Below are positions 46,290 through 59,698 of a stretch of 64,000 bases of DNA, piece by piece; the stretch's first letter is position 1; every line of letters begins with the position of its first letter. The notes beneath the pieces are model-generated. The model was not told the origin of the DNA and searched no databases. It saw only the letters and a program-made list of their open reading frames with translations. Location: the NCBI GenBank assembly GCA_025024175.1, contig QCXZ01000064.1, forward strand, positions 13,516,001-13,580,000, in the 5' to 3' direction. The position numbers and the translations under genes were made by a program. Origin of the DNA: Rhyzopertha dominica. Taxonomy: Eukaryota; Arthropoda; Insecta; Coleoptera; Bostrichidae.

Positions 46290-46431
46290 CATTATACCAT
46301 TGCTTTGGTATATAAGCAAAACCAGTTCTATGCCGTGTTGTCTACACTAGGCCTAAACTGCACTGATGAGCTGTAATGACAGCGAAATAGTACTATCTGC
46401 AGTTGGTTGAGGTGTAGACAGCACAGCATAG

Positions 46432-47046
46432 ACATGCATTTTAATCCATTCAATTGTCAAATGAGATCCCGTGTTTTTATGTCGTTTTTTAATTTTGTTC
46501 TGCAAAAAACAACCACGCACTATTTTCTAAATAATAAAACCACCTAAAGTCCACAATTCAAGTCCATTATTTGTGAACAGAAGAATGGCATCCCTGGAAA
46601 CCTTTTATTCTGATAAGCCGCGTCAAGTTAATTCTGTATCATTCCATCTTGTAAGTGCCCCATTGAACTTGTATTTAGTCAACTTCAAAGTATCCAAGTA
46701 ATATCAACGAAGAGATATTATATATTATTCTAATTAATGATGTGTGCAGAAAAGGCTCACGACCGAAGCACTTATTTTTATTTTTCCTATAATGTGTTTT
46801 TATTTCAAATATTTTAAGCATAAACACGGAGCGTTATTCTAATGAAACTAACACAACAAATTGAAAATTTTGTTAGAACAAATCTCCTCGAAGATGTAGA
46901 GTCATGCAAAAATTGCCCGCATCCCTTCATACTAAATCCTGTCATCCGCGCCTGGTAAATAGCACTACTGGTCATAAGAGAATCCACATTGGTTTAGAGA
47001 AACACACATTCAAAATATCAGGAAAATCAGCGTGCGGTGTGGTAAA
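46432..47046. other. Unassigned spacer
   Basis: No recognised domain or repeat between the two fold-back elements. Confidence 0.35.
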
Positions 47047-47210
47047 TGTCCTTATTCGGGTCTAATGGCCGTCGTCGGTTGGAATTGCAATGTAACTGGA
47101 GTGGCAAGCACTGGAGATGGAAGGACCTCTGAAGAAGCTTGCCACTCGTGCTAGCGAAACGTTAGGAAGTAATTCCAATCGACGACAGCCTTTAGACCCG
47201 AATCAGGACA
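47047..47210. mobile_element. 164-bp hairpin MITE
   Basis: The arms TGTCCTTATTCGGGTCTAAT (47,047 onward) and ATTAGACCC-like CTTTAGACCCGAATCAGGACA (ending 47,210) are inverse copies for about 40 bp with a few changes, continuing through GTCGTCGGTTGGAATT. An inner stem is GAGTGGCAAGC / GCTTGCCACTC. The loop contains CTCTGAAGAAGCTTGCCACT and later GCGAAACG, a motif type that recurs elsewhere in the window. Confidence 0.75.
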
Positions 47211-48207
47211 ACAGTTCATCACCTGGCCGCGAAAACCTTAACCAATTCGTGCGGTGTGGGATTTGGTCAAAAATTCTAAGACGCATAACAAACCTATTTA
47301 ACCCCGGAGGGTGTGCCCTTGAACATTAGGTACAGCATGATATTTCAACGGGGCACCACCACATAATACAACAATTGTAATCGATACATTTGCCCTGGTA
47401 GGTGGATCTTACAACCCCTAGGCTTTGTCCTTTGCCCTTATCATTAAGAGAAAATTTACCGTACACCTCGTATTAATATCGAAGATCTCGAGAACAGAAT
47501 TCATACAAAAAGTAGCGCATTGAATGAACTCCACAGAGTTTGTCCTCGAGGAAAAAGGGGAGAGTTATGTTTGGAGCAGAACGGAGGTGTTTTGTACTCA
47601 AAATGGATTAAATTGTTACTTTTAAAATTAAATTACATAAATATTCTAATATCAATTGCATAAATGTATTACTTTGTTTTGACCATGTTTTATTATTTTG
47701 AAGGACATTTTTGTGTAGGTGCCCATTTTATTTGTATAGCTGAATAGAGGAGCAAATGTATACTAAGATGAAATATACATGGCATTCAATTGAAGAAAAA
47801 CAGTTGACTATCGAAACTTTGACATATGTCATCATGCAATTAATTTAAGGCCATCATGTGATGGAGCTTATTGTGGCATTTAGAAATACATAGAGTTCCT
47901 TATCTCTCAAAATAAAGGAGATATAGGGCCACGAACTCTAAACTGGATCACCCCTAGAGAATTAACATATATGTATATTTATAAGTACTAATAATCTTCT
48001 TCCTATATACTAGAATGTGTTATACTCTAACATGCCTTTTCTTTTCAGGTAAGTCTGATCACTTCAAAATTCTACTTCGCTCATCTGCATCCAAATGGCA
48101 TTGAATTGTATGTAAGTTAATAACATGACGGAGTCATATAGCTTGCTTAAATCTAATATGTTAAAGCAGTGTAATAAATCCTTCTTAACTGCTATTGCTG
48201 AGAGAAC
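47211..48207. other. Unassigned spacer
   Basis: AT-rich DNA without recognised coding. A short inverted pair around TAGAGTTCCTTATCTC and GAGATATAGGGCCACG lies at about 47,890-47,935. Confidence 0.35.
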
Positions 48208-50025
48208 CAGCGTGACCATATCTACTTTTTGGTAGATCCTGAATATAATTTACAAAATTTTAGTAGACATAAAATCTATGGTAGATTTCAGTAGATTCTA
48301 TCACATACTTGCTCAAGTACATTTTATATATTTAAAATCTATATATTATTAGGAAATGCAGAGCCCTGAAGTAATGCAGAGCTCTCAATAGATATTATCG
48401 CGCCATCTATCGGCATGTACGATTTTCAAAACATAGGTCACATCTGTAATACACTGATCTCTAAATTATTTATTTATTTAAAGATCAGTGTTGTAATACC
48501 GTACATTTTTAGCAGCTGGAGTGCGTGTCTGTGATATTGTTCATGCAATTGGAAATTTCACGCATAGATGGTGGCGATGATGTATTCGGCGGGAGGCCCT
48601 TTTCCCCTTGGCCTTGGTTGTTAGTTGTCATTGTCATTTAAAATCAAAACAGGCATTACATTAAGTATTCAGGTCAAGTGAAGTGTAAACGTTCTTGTAC
48701 GTTGTACCTTGTACAAAATGAAAAGACGTTACGAACAGTCGTATCACGCCGATTGGGAGCAAGAGCCACAGTTTTCCAGTTGGCTTTGCAAAGATCGTGA
48801 TGGTAAAAACGCCAGTTGTAAGATATGTAATTGTTATATCCTTCCACGAATTGCTTCTCTAAAAGAAAATATGTCTTCATTGAAGCATAAAAAGAGAATG
48901 GTGGGTTATCAGGAACATCTCAGGTTTGTAGAGATTTTCTATATAAAAATACCACAATAAAGAGTCAATCTATTATTACAGATAAATAAAATTTTTAAGA
49001 CTACAACAATTGAGTTTGACGTGAAAAAAAGCAGAGATTAGAATGGTAGCTGTGTTGCTAGAACACAATCTACTATTTAGAGTAATGGATCACCTCAGCA
49101 CTGTCATAAATGAATCATTCCATGATTCTGACATTGCCAAGAAATTTTCTTGTAAAAGGACTAAAGCGGCCGCAGTTGCATACAATGTTTTAGGAAAAAA
49201 AATTGAGAGAAGATGTTTGAAGAACTAGCTACCAAATTTTTTGTTGTTATAGATTAAAGTACGGATATAAGTACTACCAAAACAATGGCTATAGCTGTTA
49301 AGTATTATCGGAAAAAGTGGGTAAAAACAAAATTTTTATGTACAATAGATATTGAAGGCGAAACGTCACATCTGTTTGAAGCTCCCAATACTGCTTTGAT
49401 AAGTCGTGGCTTAACTCTAAAATATATAATTGGTTTTGCAGCAGACACGACTGACTTTATGTTTGGAGAACATACAGGTATAGTTGCTAAAATTAAAGAA
49501 GTAAATCCGCACTGTATTTTTGTGAAATGCATGTGTCACTCCGTTGCTCTGGCAGTGAGCCATGCTTGTAAAGTTTTACCTAGATGTACTGAACAGTTAG
49601 TAAAAGAAGTTTACAATTATTTTTCCCAAAGTAGTAAAAGGCAAAGAGAATTTAAGGAATTTCAAAATTTTACTAAAACAGAACAGCATAGGATCTTAAG
49701 ACACTTTGATATAAGGTGGCTGTCTTTACACGCCTGTGTTAATAGAGTCCTTGAACAGTGGTCACCTCTAGTGTTATTTTTCAAGCTCAGTATTTGGAAG
49801 ATAAAAAACAGAATACATGTTGTGAATTTCTATTTAATTGTTTTAATGACAGTTTTTTTAAAACTTTACTTTTATTTTTTAGACTTTATATTGCCCATAG
49901 CTAGTAAATTCAGCACCATTTTTCAAGGGGATTACCCTTGATTCATAGGTTATACAAAGACATGTATAGTATGTACACTTCGATTCTAACTTGCTATATG
50001 AAAAGCGGTTACCTATATGTTCATA
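48208..50025 (+). pseudogene. Decayed BED-finger hAT transposase
   Basis: The ATG at 48,718 starts a BED-type N-terminus with FSSWLCKDRDG, CKICNCYI and SLKHKKRM (C-x2-C, then a degenerate H/H). After stops, 49,043-49,228 gives LLEHNLLFRVMDHLS and IAKKFSCKRTKAAAVAYNV, the linker that precedes the RNaseH-like core. 49,285-49,941 gives IIGFAADTTDFMFGE, FVKCMCHSVALAVSHACK, LVKEVYNYFSQSSKR and FDIRWLSLHACVNRVLEQW. These are the core and RW motif of the SCAND3/ZBED-like hAT group. The frame then slips to LIHRLYKDMYSM at about 49,940-50,020. The C-terminal dimerisation (hATC) part was not found. CAGCGTGACCATATC at 48,208 could be the left terminus; no matching right end was seen. Confidence 0.75.
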
Positions 50026-51589
50026 CAATAGTAATCCATGGCTAATTTTATAGTATAATCCCCCAAATAATAAATAAGGAGATGTGTGGACTTGATTTAC
50101 TACTATTAATTGGTGTTGATGTAAGATGAAAAACTTTCCATTAATTGATGGAGTTTACTTTCATGCATACATGAATTAAGTAATTAATTATACTTTATAA
50201 TGTTAACAGTTATTTATGCCTTTTCGTTAGGAATTTAAATTAATTTTTATGAAAAGTGTCATATCATCAAACAAAACACAATATCCTTTCCAACATTGAA
50301 GCCGCACATGAGTTCGTTGATTAAAGAATAAAGAAATTGAAATATAAACAGAAACGCAAGTCGTCCAAACAAAAATACGTATTCGGCAAATTAAATATCT
50401 CGGTACTTAAAACTATGGATAAATTTTTATTCTCATTCCACCTAATAACACATTTCCCTGTTGTTCAATTACACAGGCGCCTTCTAGCTTGTCGACAGAA
50501 ATTCTCGTCTAGAATTTAATTTCCGTTAATTCGACTATCTCTTTGGCAAGCATCCGTAGTGCATTCCTGCGTAGTGGACTGCTATCCACTTGCGATGTAA
50601 AACGATAAGGCAATACGGTCTGAGTGCACCCAGATGCATCTAAAGCGACAGGACATTCCTGAGCAGATCGTGCTGTTCAATGGTGCTTCATTATGGGTAA
50701 TCGGCATAAACCCTTTCCCTAAATGAGGTGTCTGCTATTGTACAAATGAGAACGTATGCAACTATCATGTGTGAACTGTATTTTAAGTGTTAATTTTATG
50801 TGGAGACGTTTGAAAAAAAAACACTTATGTGAAGAAATATAAACAGTTTCATGAGATTATATAGCGTTCATTCCAACCTTTAGCTTTTTAGTTTTTTCTA
50901 GCTAGAAAGCTGGTTATGTGATAGTAGTTAAAAATAGTCCACACCCTGCATATAATGCAAAGCGAAATTATTTCTTCCATAACCCAATCAGCGTCGAAAA
51001 TATGAAAAACTGTTTTAAATCTGCATATCGTAATAATATTTTTGGAAATGGCGCAGTTGCGGTTAAACAGGAAAATCACATTGTCTGACACATACATATA
51101 ACCATAAAATGTGCAGTGATTAAGGAAACAAGCTGTATCGCAAAAAATAGTAGTCTGCAGCATTCTTCACCATTTTAAATAGCATCGAAACTAAATCATC
51201 TAGAAGACAGTGATAGCCGTGCCTCCTAAGTGAAGAAAGTGGTCTATCATTTACATCGTTTGCAGCACCCCTTTTTCCGTGTCGTACTGCCCCACTTTTT
51301 GCAAAACGTAACCTTCGAAATGATGCTTATTGAGGGTGACGTCGATTAGGAAACTATAATGAGTAAGCTCTTAGCGCTGATAAAGGATTCTTAATGCATT
51401 ACGCACAAAATACATGACAGTCAAAATTAACTTGCAATACATAGATCAGTTCACAATGAATGTTAGACACAAGAAAAAACTAATAAAGCTCCATTTCCTT
51501 GTAAATAAACAAAACAATTAATATACATGGCATACTTATTGATATAATATTTTTGGTTTGAAAGCTTCTGTCGTTGTCGTCGATAACAT
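50026..51589. other. Unassigned stretch
   Basis: No domain or clear repeat recognised. The right part of the hAT element, if it existed, should lie here but no matching terminus was found. Confidence 0.35.
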
Positions 51590-51645
51590 GTTGTCTTGAC
51601 GTTTCGACGTTCTGAGGAAGACACCGACATGAGTGTCGAAACGCC
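51590..51645. repeat. Stem motif GACGTTTCGAC ... GTCGAAACGCC
   Basis: GACGTTTCGAC at about 51,598-51,608 pairs with GTGTCGAAACGCC at about 51,632-51,644, around CTGAGGAAGACACCGACATG. The layout (CTGA-GAAG block followed by GTCGAAACG) is a dispersed motif I associate with insect repeats. Which element it belongs to is not known. Confidence 0.45.
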
Positions 51646-52330
51646 AAAGCCATACAAGCATCGTGAGAAGCAGCCCGGAAAACAATATGTTATGAACGAT
51701 ATCATGTTACAAATGAGGTTATATTTCAATGTAAAAGTAATAAATCTGTTTAAAGACGCAAATAATATGCAATTTACTACTAATTCACTTACGAGTTACG
51801 ACGCACTGAAATATCTTCTATGTGTCTTAGTACCAATTACATTTAAAATAGCACAGATCGCTGACGAGCAATTTTTAGAATGCTTTTATATTAAGACGAC
51901 TTGTCTCTCTGGGTGTCCATTCCTCGTTTCGCCCGTTCGTGTGTGGCGCATGTACAGATACTACTAACATTGCTGCGGTACAGAGACCTAATAGTAACTA
52001 ACCGACCGTATAGAGTGTGTGTATGGTGTGAACAGTAAAAGTTTAAAGTATTTATATTGGAGAGAAAATATAATAGTAATTGACAAACGATAATGCGATC
52101 TCTCATTTCGTTTATGACTAAGAAGTAATAGGTAAATAAAAACTAATATTTATTATGTGAGAATCACTATCAACTAAACGAAAAAGTATTAGAAGCAATA
52201 AATTATTATTATTTTATTATATGCTGGTTATTCATTCTTTTTATTTACTACTTTTTAGGACGCCAATATAAAAGCATTCTTTAGAAAATATTTTTCTATA
52301 CTTTATATTGTATGGTAATGCAATAATGTA

Positions 52331-52446
52331 TGGGGTGTTCCATTAAAAATAACAAACAGCGTGTGCTGCCGGTATAATGTCAGTCTTCAAATTTCATTTT
52401 TTTTTCACGGAGCTACGGAAGAAATACGTTTAGTCAGCCCACCCTG
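52331..52446. mobile_element. Short mariner-type MITE
   Basis: The 116-bp unit starts TGGGGTGTTCCATTAAAAAT and ends CAGCCCACCCTG, with TA directly on both outer sides. Ends of the type AGGGTGTTCCATT / CCACCCTGTATA are typical of insect mariner-like elements. The terminal inverse match is only about 7-9 bp, so this is a tentative call. It could be an end-to-end deletion derivative of the DUF4817 mariners in this window. Confidence 0.45.
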
Positions 52447-52448
52447 TA

Positions 52449-55400
52449 TATTTATGTTTACAGTTATTATCAGGGCTACTTTCGAAACCTATGGATTAAA
52501 TAACGGTTAGTAACAAGAAAATGAATGACTGAAACCAACAGGGAATACAAATGATAATACTAAAGATGGCATTCCATGAGGATATTCTGAGGCTTTACAG
52601 CAGCAGCTTTTTTATTCACCTACATAACTATTAATATTGCCATCCTGCCTAACTATTTGGTTATTTTTTCACCACCATACGTTTTTAATCATAAATACAT
52701 AATATGAAAGTTTTTCTTGTTACGATATTTTCATCTTCCAATTTTTCTTTGTCGTTGTTTGTTGTTAAATGCTTACGATTTAATATGTTGTATCTTATGC
52801 ATAGTTTTACTGCCAAATGAATTAATGCCTTAATTAAAACGAAAAGTTTAGACATGCACAGTAAAAGTTTGCCAGGCGTACTGTTCTCTTTTGTAAAATA
52901 TTTTAATTAATTGTTTGCATTTTGGCCAACCCTTTTTAATACGATAATACTAACTTGGGAACAAGCATTTATTAGCAACAACGTGATTTGGAAACTATTT
53001 AGCAGATAAAAAAAGGAATTTGTATCACAAGGAGTTATAACAACATATTTATGTAAAATGAAAAAATATAGGCGTGACATAATATCAACCAATCTACAAC
53101 TACAAAGAATAAAACACTGGCGGTTTTAGTGTGGTGACCTGGGAGAGAATTGTGACTATTTTGGAGTGTTTGAAGAACAGAACAGAAAACGTCAAAATGC
53201 CGTAAATGTTTTATATAAAAAATACTTTAACGAGTAGGGCTCAGTTAAAATACAACAACAAACCCGAGAGTAGGATTAAATAAGCAGAGCTGAAATTTAT
53301 ATTTGTTAAAATTTTTATTTACATCAGTATCCTATGACAACTTAAATTTAATTCGTTCCTATCTTCGTTAGTACAAAACCTTAAGAGAACTAATTTGTGC
53401 GGAATTTATTTTAACATAGTTTTAAGAAAACCCTTTCATTCTGGCTAACATTACACTGATTGATAAGGTAACAATTTCCACATGACAGCTGGTTGCTTAA
53501 AGTTATGCAGTAAGAAGCGATGGGGTTTTGAAAGTTCCTTTTTTGAGAACAATTTGAAAGGAGGCAATAGAAAGCCATATCTTTTGCTTCATTGTGGTAA
53601 ACCTTTGTGATTTACACCACAATATTCTACACTTATCTGGACAGTTTACAATTGGCGGAACATAGCGAATAATTTTATGAACATAGCGAGCATACGCTGA
53701 ACAATTTTATATGAGCGGCATTCCATGACCAATATGAATTGTCACCAATGGCCCTTTTCTGTAACCAGCTCCTGCTCCATATTAAGCAGCTCTTGGTTAT
53801 TTTTTTATGTCAATGATAATCCTCTACATACACATTCATGGTCCAGCAATAATACTTAATAACTTCGCACCTTACTCGATCAGTCTACCCTAAAGGCAGT
53901 AAATACAAAGTTCGCCAGAGAAAAAGAACTCTTCAAACAGAACTCTTTGGTCTGAATTTATTTTATCACAGCAAGCAAGTGCTTCCGTTTCCCCAAGAGA
54001 TTTGTAACTATATTCGTTCTTTTCATTTACTGAGGGCTCGCCTGGCAGCGGCCCTCATTGTACTCGGTTACCACTTTTAACATTATGTGACGGAAGTTTT
54101 CACGGCTCCCAGCTGAGCAAGTTACAACTTCGCTTCCAACTTTGTCTAGATTACAATCAGGAGCGTTTAATAGAAAACTTATCTATTATTCATTGATTGT
54201 TCTAACTTTTTACTCATTGTGGGTAGAAACTTGTTTAGACAGCGTAGTTTGAAACTTGTACGCTGCTAATTATGTGTCTATATTGTTTTTTTTTAAATTC
54301 TAGTAACGTTGTGAATGTGCAACCAACGGATTATGGCGCAAACAAAACAATAAGTTTCTGACAAAGGATAATCAATTTGATGATTTGATAATTCAGACAC
54401 GAGACTAAATGTACACTACTTATATTTAAATTTCATCGCATTTGTTTTCGTGTAAAGCTCCCTTTCTGTCGCGGTTCCCGGTTTTAAAGTACGGTGTTAA
54501 ATATAAAATAATGAAAAGTTAAAGTTACCGCTATGCGCTGATCGCAATTATTATAATGTGAATAAAATTATGTTTAAATTTGTCATCTTTGAAGCGAACA
54601 CTATTATGTTAAGCAGATGTGATTTCTTAAGGCAGAGAACTGTGTAACTTCTAACTTTCTAAGAAACTAGGGTGTGACCGAAACTAAACCAAAAATAAGA
54701 ACAAACCATAATTTTTGTCGGCACGAAAATAGAATTAATATTTTTCATTTTAACTGGAGCTAAACGAAATGAAAAGGAAATAAAGCTTCCATGGACTGAT
54801 TTCTAACTTATTGTGAAGATAATTCAACCTACACAGTGTCAAACTTTGTTACACAGCTCTTCTTAGTTGTGTTAAAGGGGCAATAATCTGAAAATTGCTC
54901 ATTATTCTTCTGCTGTGGAAGATAGGTTAAAACAGCGTGTGGTTTCCTCTCCCTTCTCCAGATATGTTTTGCTGATAAAAAGCACCAAATGCCCTTCCGG
55001 AGGGTCATAAAATTCTGGGAATGAATAATGCGTAGGGAAATGAGTGAGACATTTGGGTGCGATATTTAAACGTGTCGGTAATGTTAACGAAGGAAGCACC
55101 CTCTGTAAGGACTGTAAGCATATACCTGTTATTAGGTACCTATATATATTAAGGTCACGTACTAGAAATTTGTGTCACAAAAATGACACGCGTGAAAATA
55201 AGAGAAAAATGATTCTGCCCAAAATTAGTTAATATTTATTTCTACTCCTGCACCCTTTAACTTTGTTTTTTTTTTAAATTGCAGTTGATAATCAGAGAGT
55301 CAATTAAACTGCAATAGTAGGTATATGCCTAAAATTTGGTCACTGGAATGTCTTCTCACTCACATTTTTTTTTAAACTGTGGCTTCAACCTTAGGAAGAC

Positions 55401-57707
55401 GAACGGAAAATTACAGACTGCCGCTCTTTAAAATATTTAAATCTAGGATATAGTTAGTTGCTCATATAGTTTGAAATATGAAATGCAGCGCACATGTTTA
55501 CTTGTTTTTGATATTGGGTGAGTTATGAAAATTATTGTTGATTCCGCAACTATAATTTTGACATTGATAAGCAGAAACGTACGAACACACTTGTATTTAG
55601 TTTTACCAGAAACAGACGAAAGAAGGTTAATACTCTTCAGACGATTACAGCAACAGATTCTATTATTTTATACAGTTGATGTGGAAATCTAGTTTATTAT
55701 TATGATTGACACTATTAAATACATCTTTCGAATTATATCTCAACAAAATGTTTATAATTCGGGTATGTGATGCTTTTATCTTACAAACGCCTACGTAACG
55801 GCTGTCGCTTAAATTAGTATAATTTGGTAATATTTGATGTTTCAACCTTTTAATGTATTCGACATTATCACTGTTACTTGTGATTAAAACGGACAACGTT
55901 TACAAGTCGCGGAACACCCTATGGATAACAACGTTAGTGTAAATTGAAACCCGTTTGACAATTGATACATCGTCACAAATGACAGTATAGTTTGTTGTAC
56001 TAGCACGGCGTCATACATAAAACGACCAGGAGGTTTTGCTGCACTATATGACCCTATTAAAAATGCGTAAAGCAAGCACCACCCCACAGCATCTGGAACT
56101 TGTACTTTCCCTATTGATATCGGTCACCGTAATAAATAAATTACCTTACAATAGTCTATTATTCTACACGCATTTACTTACAAAATTATCTTGCTATATT
56201 TTTTTACAAATTTGCAGTTTTATTAAACATTTTGATATAATTGTAACTGAATTAAAAGCAAAATTTTAATCAATTTTAAACGGAACAACTAAGCTCTTAG
56301 CAGTTAAAGAAAAATGTTAATTCCAACATATCTCGCCTATTGATTATGCTGGCATTAATTTTGTTGTTTACTTTTTGCCATCTTATATTATGTTATGCAG
56401 CTTGATCTATATTGTAATATTTTTGTATGAAGTGTTTGTTTTTTGCTTAGTAATGTTAGGGTGGATTTTCTTGAACATGTTAAGTCCCTTAAGCATAATT
56501 AAATTATGCTCAGTTGACCTTGATTCCAATTTTTGTTATTTTATTACAATATATTTGCAATACCTGAAACACTAACACCTGCTCCGTGTTTATTTGATTT
56601 GCCGTGCAATTTCAGGATTAAAGAAATAATCGCTTTTACGAAGAACTTCTAGAGTTGTTTTCGATTTCTGATTGTATAGAATTCTGATGAATAAAATACA
56701 TCCGGATAAGCCTAAGACGCCTTTTAGGTAAACCGTTTTGAAATAGCACGCGCCACTATCATGATTAATCTGTAAGATGTCAGGTTGGAATTGAAGTCTT
56801 GCGGGTAATTCAAGTTGGCAGAGGAGTGTGGGCGTTTATCGATTACCTATCAGGGTGTTTTCGTTCACAGATACGGCTGCTTTCCTAAGACCAATTACTT
56901 GTGGCATTTCATCTCCAAAGTAGGCGTAGTTGTTGTTAGTGCGTCCGCTAAATTGGGCCTGTCTTTGTAGTTTCTTGATGGCTACCTATTTGATTCGAAT
57001 CGGAATCATTTTGCCGTACAAACAAGGTATCCTGCCGCTATATCATGAGTGATTTGCAGGACACTTTTAGGACCAGTACCCAGAATCATTATTTCCCTTT
57101 CGACTGGAATAAATGTAGTGACTTTCTGACTAAGGGTTGTTTTTCGAATGTGGTTAATTAGGCAAAGTGCTAATCCACCATTAATCAGGAAGATTTATCG
57201 CCTTTCGTCAGTGATGCAAAGAGAATTGTGGGTCGGCTGTATTTTCGATACATCCGCAATTTTAACGTGGACACATTGGAAGCATTGCAAGATTAGTTTT
57301 TTTAAATATAAAATAGTAAGAATTTTGCTAATACCAAGTTAGGATATGCATCAAAAATTGCTTTTATATCAACTGTTCACCAGCTCTTTCATCCGCAAGC
57401 ACTTTAAAAAAAGTATAAATTCTTTAGTAGAATCTGAAATTTTCGCACTTTATTTGGCATTATTGTTTACTTAAAATTAGTATATAGTAACAATTTAATA
57501 TGCTTGTATGCAATTGTCTACTGGCATGGTAAGCATTTTGTTTCACCATTTCATTTTACTTCGTGTCTGTTTCTGTATCGATATCGTTGGTTTATGGTTT
57601 ATCTAACAATTTAATTTTGATGAATTAAAGTTGCCGCTAACGCCTGCTTGCATGGTATGATTAGGACTGTGACCTTGTGGGTAAAAGTATTGAACCAGAA
57701 TCTCCAT
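52449..57707. other. Unassigned 5.2-kb stretch
   Basis: No gene or repeat pair recognised. 53,930-54,150 has more balanced, ordered composition. A small local duplication (CATAGCGA-AATTTTATGA words) occurs at 53,660-53,720. 56,800-57,300 is slightly GC-richer, with a minus-strand stretch that vaguely recalls retroelement polyprotein, but too weakly to call. Confidence 0.35.
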
Positions 57708-58790
57708 CAATGGGCCTGTTGCACCCTTTTTTATTACAGAATATGAATCTACATGAAAAAAATAGACCCGTTTTTTTCATTTTTCGCAAAGCGCTTAGTT
57801 AATGCTTAAAAAAGATTGTTTATGTTTAAAGTTTGAATCTCTGACGTCACCGTACCCTGGCGCGCTTAGTGCGGTGTAACTGTGTGATGTTGCCACGCCA
57901 TTTTCTGATCCTGGCATTCCTGTCGGCCCAGATTAGATTTCTGAAACCGAAGCAGCAGCAGCAATTCCATTTTATTCCAAACTCGCAACCGTAATTATGA
58001 ATTATAAAAACCTACACGCGAATGGATTTGTTAAACGCGATTCGTTGTTAGTCGTTTTCACTATAAATATTAAAACGTAAAATATATTAAATTAAAATAT
58101 TAACTTGTAGCGGATATATCGCAAACAGAATTCATTTTATGGCAGCCGCAGGATAAGTCCATATTTCAAGTATATTAAAACTGGAACAACTATATTTATT
58201 AAGTAGGTAAACTCGTTTAGACCTGAGTTACAGCGTGTATAGGTGCCATTATTCAAGTCGCAACCTTTAAATAGCAAAATCGCCTAATTTGCGTGAAATC
58301 GAACGATCTGGCCACACGAGTTTCCATTCATGTAAAATTCGTCAATCGTATGTGTCAATTTTTAATAAATTGTGCGAAGATCCCTTTATATAATCTTGCT
58401 GCATAATTGCACAGTCTATGTTTAAACAACAACGCACCAAGTAAATAAAAACAAAACTTTAACGCGTAGTCCGTTCTCAAACCAAAACATAAACAAAGGT
58501 ACAAAGGTACAAAGGCACAGTACCACAGAACATACACGTGTTCAACAGCGACAAAGGTGTCAAGCATGCAACAGGGCATCCGGCGTATCGGCGCAATAGC
58601 GGAGTGCGTCTCCAGGAACGGTGACGTATCACGAAATATTTGAATTTGGCGGAAAACCTTTAAAGGTAAAAATAAGACACTAAAACATTACAAATATTTT
58701 GTCTATTGCCAGCTTCTAACTCCATTAGATCCAGGCAAAGTCGCACATGTGTTATAATAACGATTTACTGTCAAGGGCAACAACCCCATT
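57708..58790. mobile_element. Unclassified DNA element, copy B
   Basis: The left end (CAATGGGCCTGTTGCACCC, then TTACAGAATATGAATCTACA, then GACCC) and right end (ATTTGAATTTGGCGGAAAAC through AACGATTTACTG and CAACAACCCCATT) match copy A at 31,321-32,719, same orientation. Inward reading of the right end gives AATGGGGTTGTTGCCC, the inverse of the left terminus. The centre is not shared with copy A and has no recognised coding frame. No target duplication was found. Confidence 0.6.
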
Positions 58791-59698
58791 ATGTATTTAC
58801 AGCGATTACGCATACGTCTTTCATTCAGCCATTGTATTAATCGATTACAGGGAAGTGGAAACAAGGTGATATCAGATAAGTGCTTCTTCTAAGGTTCTGT
58901 ATATTCAAAGCTCTACTTCTACCAGTAAGTAGTGTTACCTATTGGCACCGCTAGATGGGACTACCTGCTGGATAAGTTTCACAGGATGTACCATAAAATG
59001 AAAGATAGCACATGTCCAAGTCAAGATTTATCAGAAAGATACCCCGTCTATTTTACTTTTTCTTGAAATATATATGTCGATTTTTTTAATCAGCTGTTGA
59101 CATAGATATCATCTTTTTTTCAAAAAAAAACATTACCTTTATTATTTATGTCTAGAATATGTGTAATTTGTTCTTTGGAGTTGCACATATAGTGTATTTG
59201 GTTTCTCTCAAGTTTCGAAGATCACGCTGGAATTGTACAATAGCACAGCTGGCTTTCATTGTCATTGACTTCCACGGTCATAAACTCATAAAAATTCCTT
59301 AGAATACGTTCGCAATTTTAAAGTTGAAATTCCGCGCTTGCTGATGTATATATATTTTTTCATTTATTCATAGGTCAGCTTGCAAAAACTATTTTTTTAA
59401 CTTTGCATTATTAGAGTCACTGATGTTACTATACCAATAAACACAATACACAATAAAGAGGCACAAGTACAATTGCTAACGATAATTGGGCTCCATCACA
59501 GAAAGGTTGTGATTTAAGAAGTATTAACGGATAAAATATTTAAGTGCACCAGACAAACCACATAGTATTTTTAGTTTTCCGAAGTCTACTATATTTAATA
59601 AACTTCATGTCATTGGGAAAACGGACAAATTATACCAAATTATTCACCAAGTACAGAAACTTTACAAATGAACATAGCTATATAGCTATATAGTTCGA
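58791..59698. other. Unassigned spacer
   Basis: AT-rich DNA without recognisable content. Confidence 0.35.

Larger units (their letters stand above)
45458..46431. mobile_element. Large fold-back element with ~120-bp arms
   Basis: The left arm (45,458-45,574, CTATACTGTCTGCACC through GGTTTTGCCTATAAAC) matches the inverse of the right arm (46,302-46,431) at roughly 80 percent, sharing blocks such as AGCAAAACCAGTTCTA and ACTGATGAGCT. Between the arms lie an (ATT)n run (45,583-45,617) and a second, smaller MITE at 46,037-46,289. No coding frame or target duplication was recognised. Superfamily unknown. Confidence 0.65.

Noticed and set aside
46077..46319. 80-codon minus-strand frame
   Set aside because: It is a translation of the hairpin MITE; no protein signature.
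54902..55099. 65-codon minus-strand frame with protein-like composition
   Set aside because: No splice signals, no domain, and neighbouring frames are equally open.
56880..57330. Minus-strand stretch vaguely like the spacer after a retroviral-type protease
   Set aside because: Only a few hydrophobic and glycine positions agree; too weak without a profile search.
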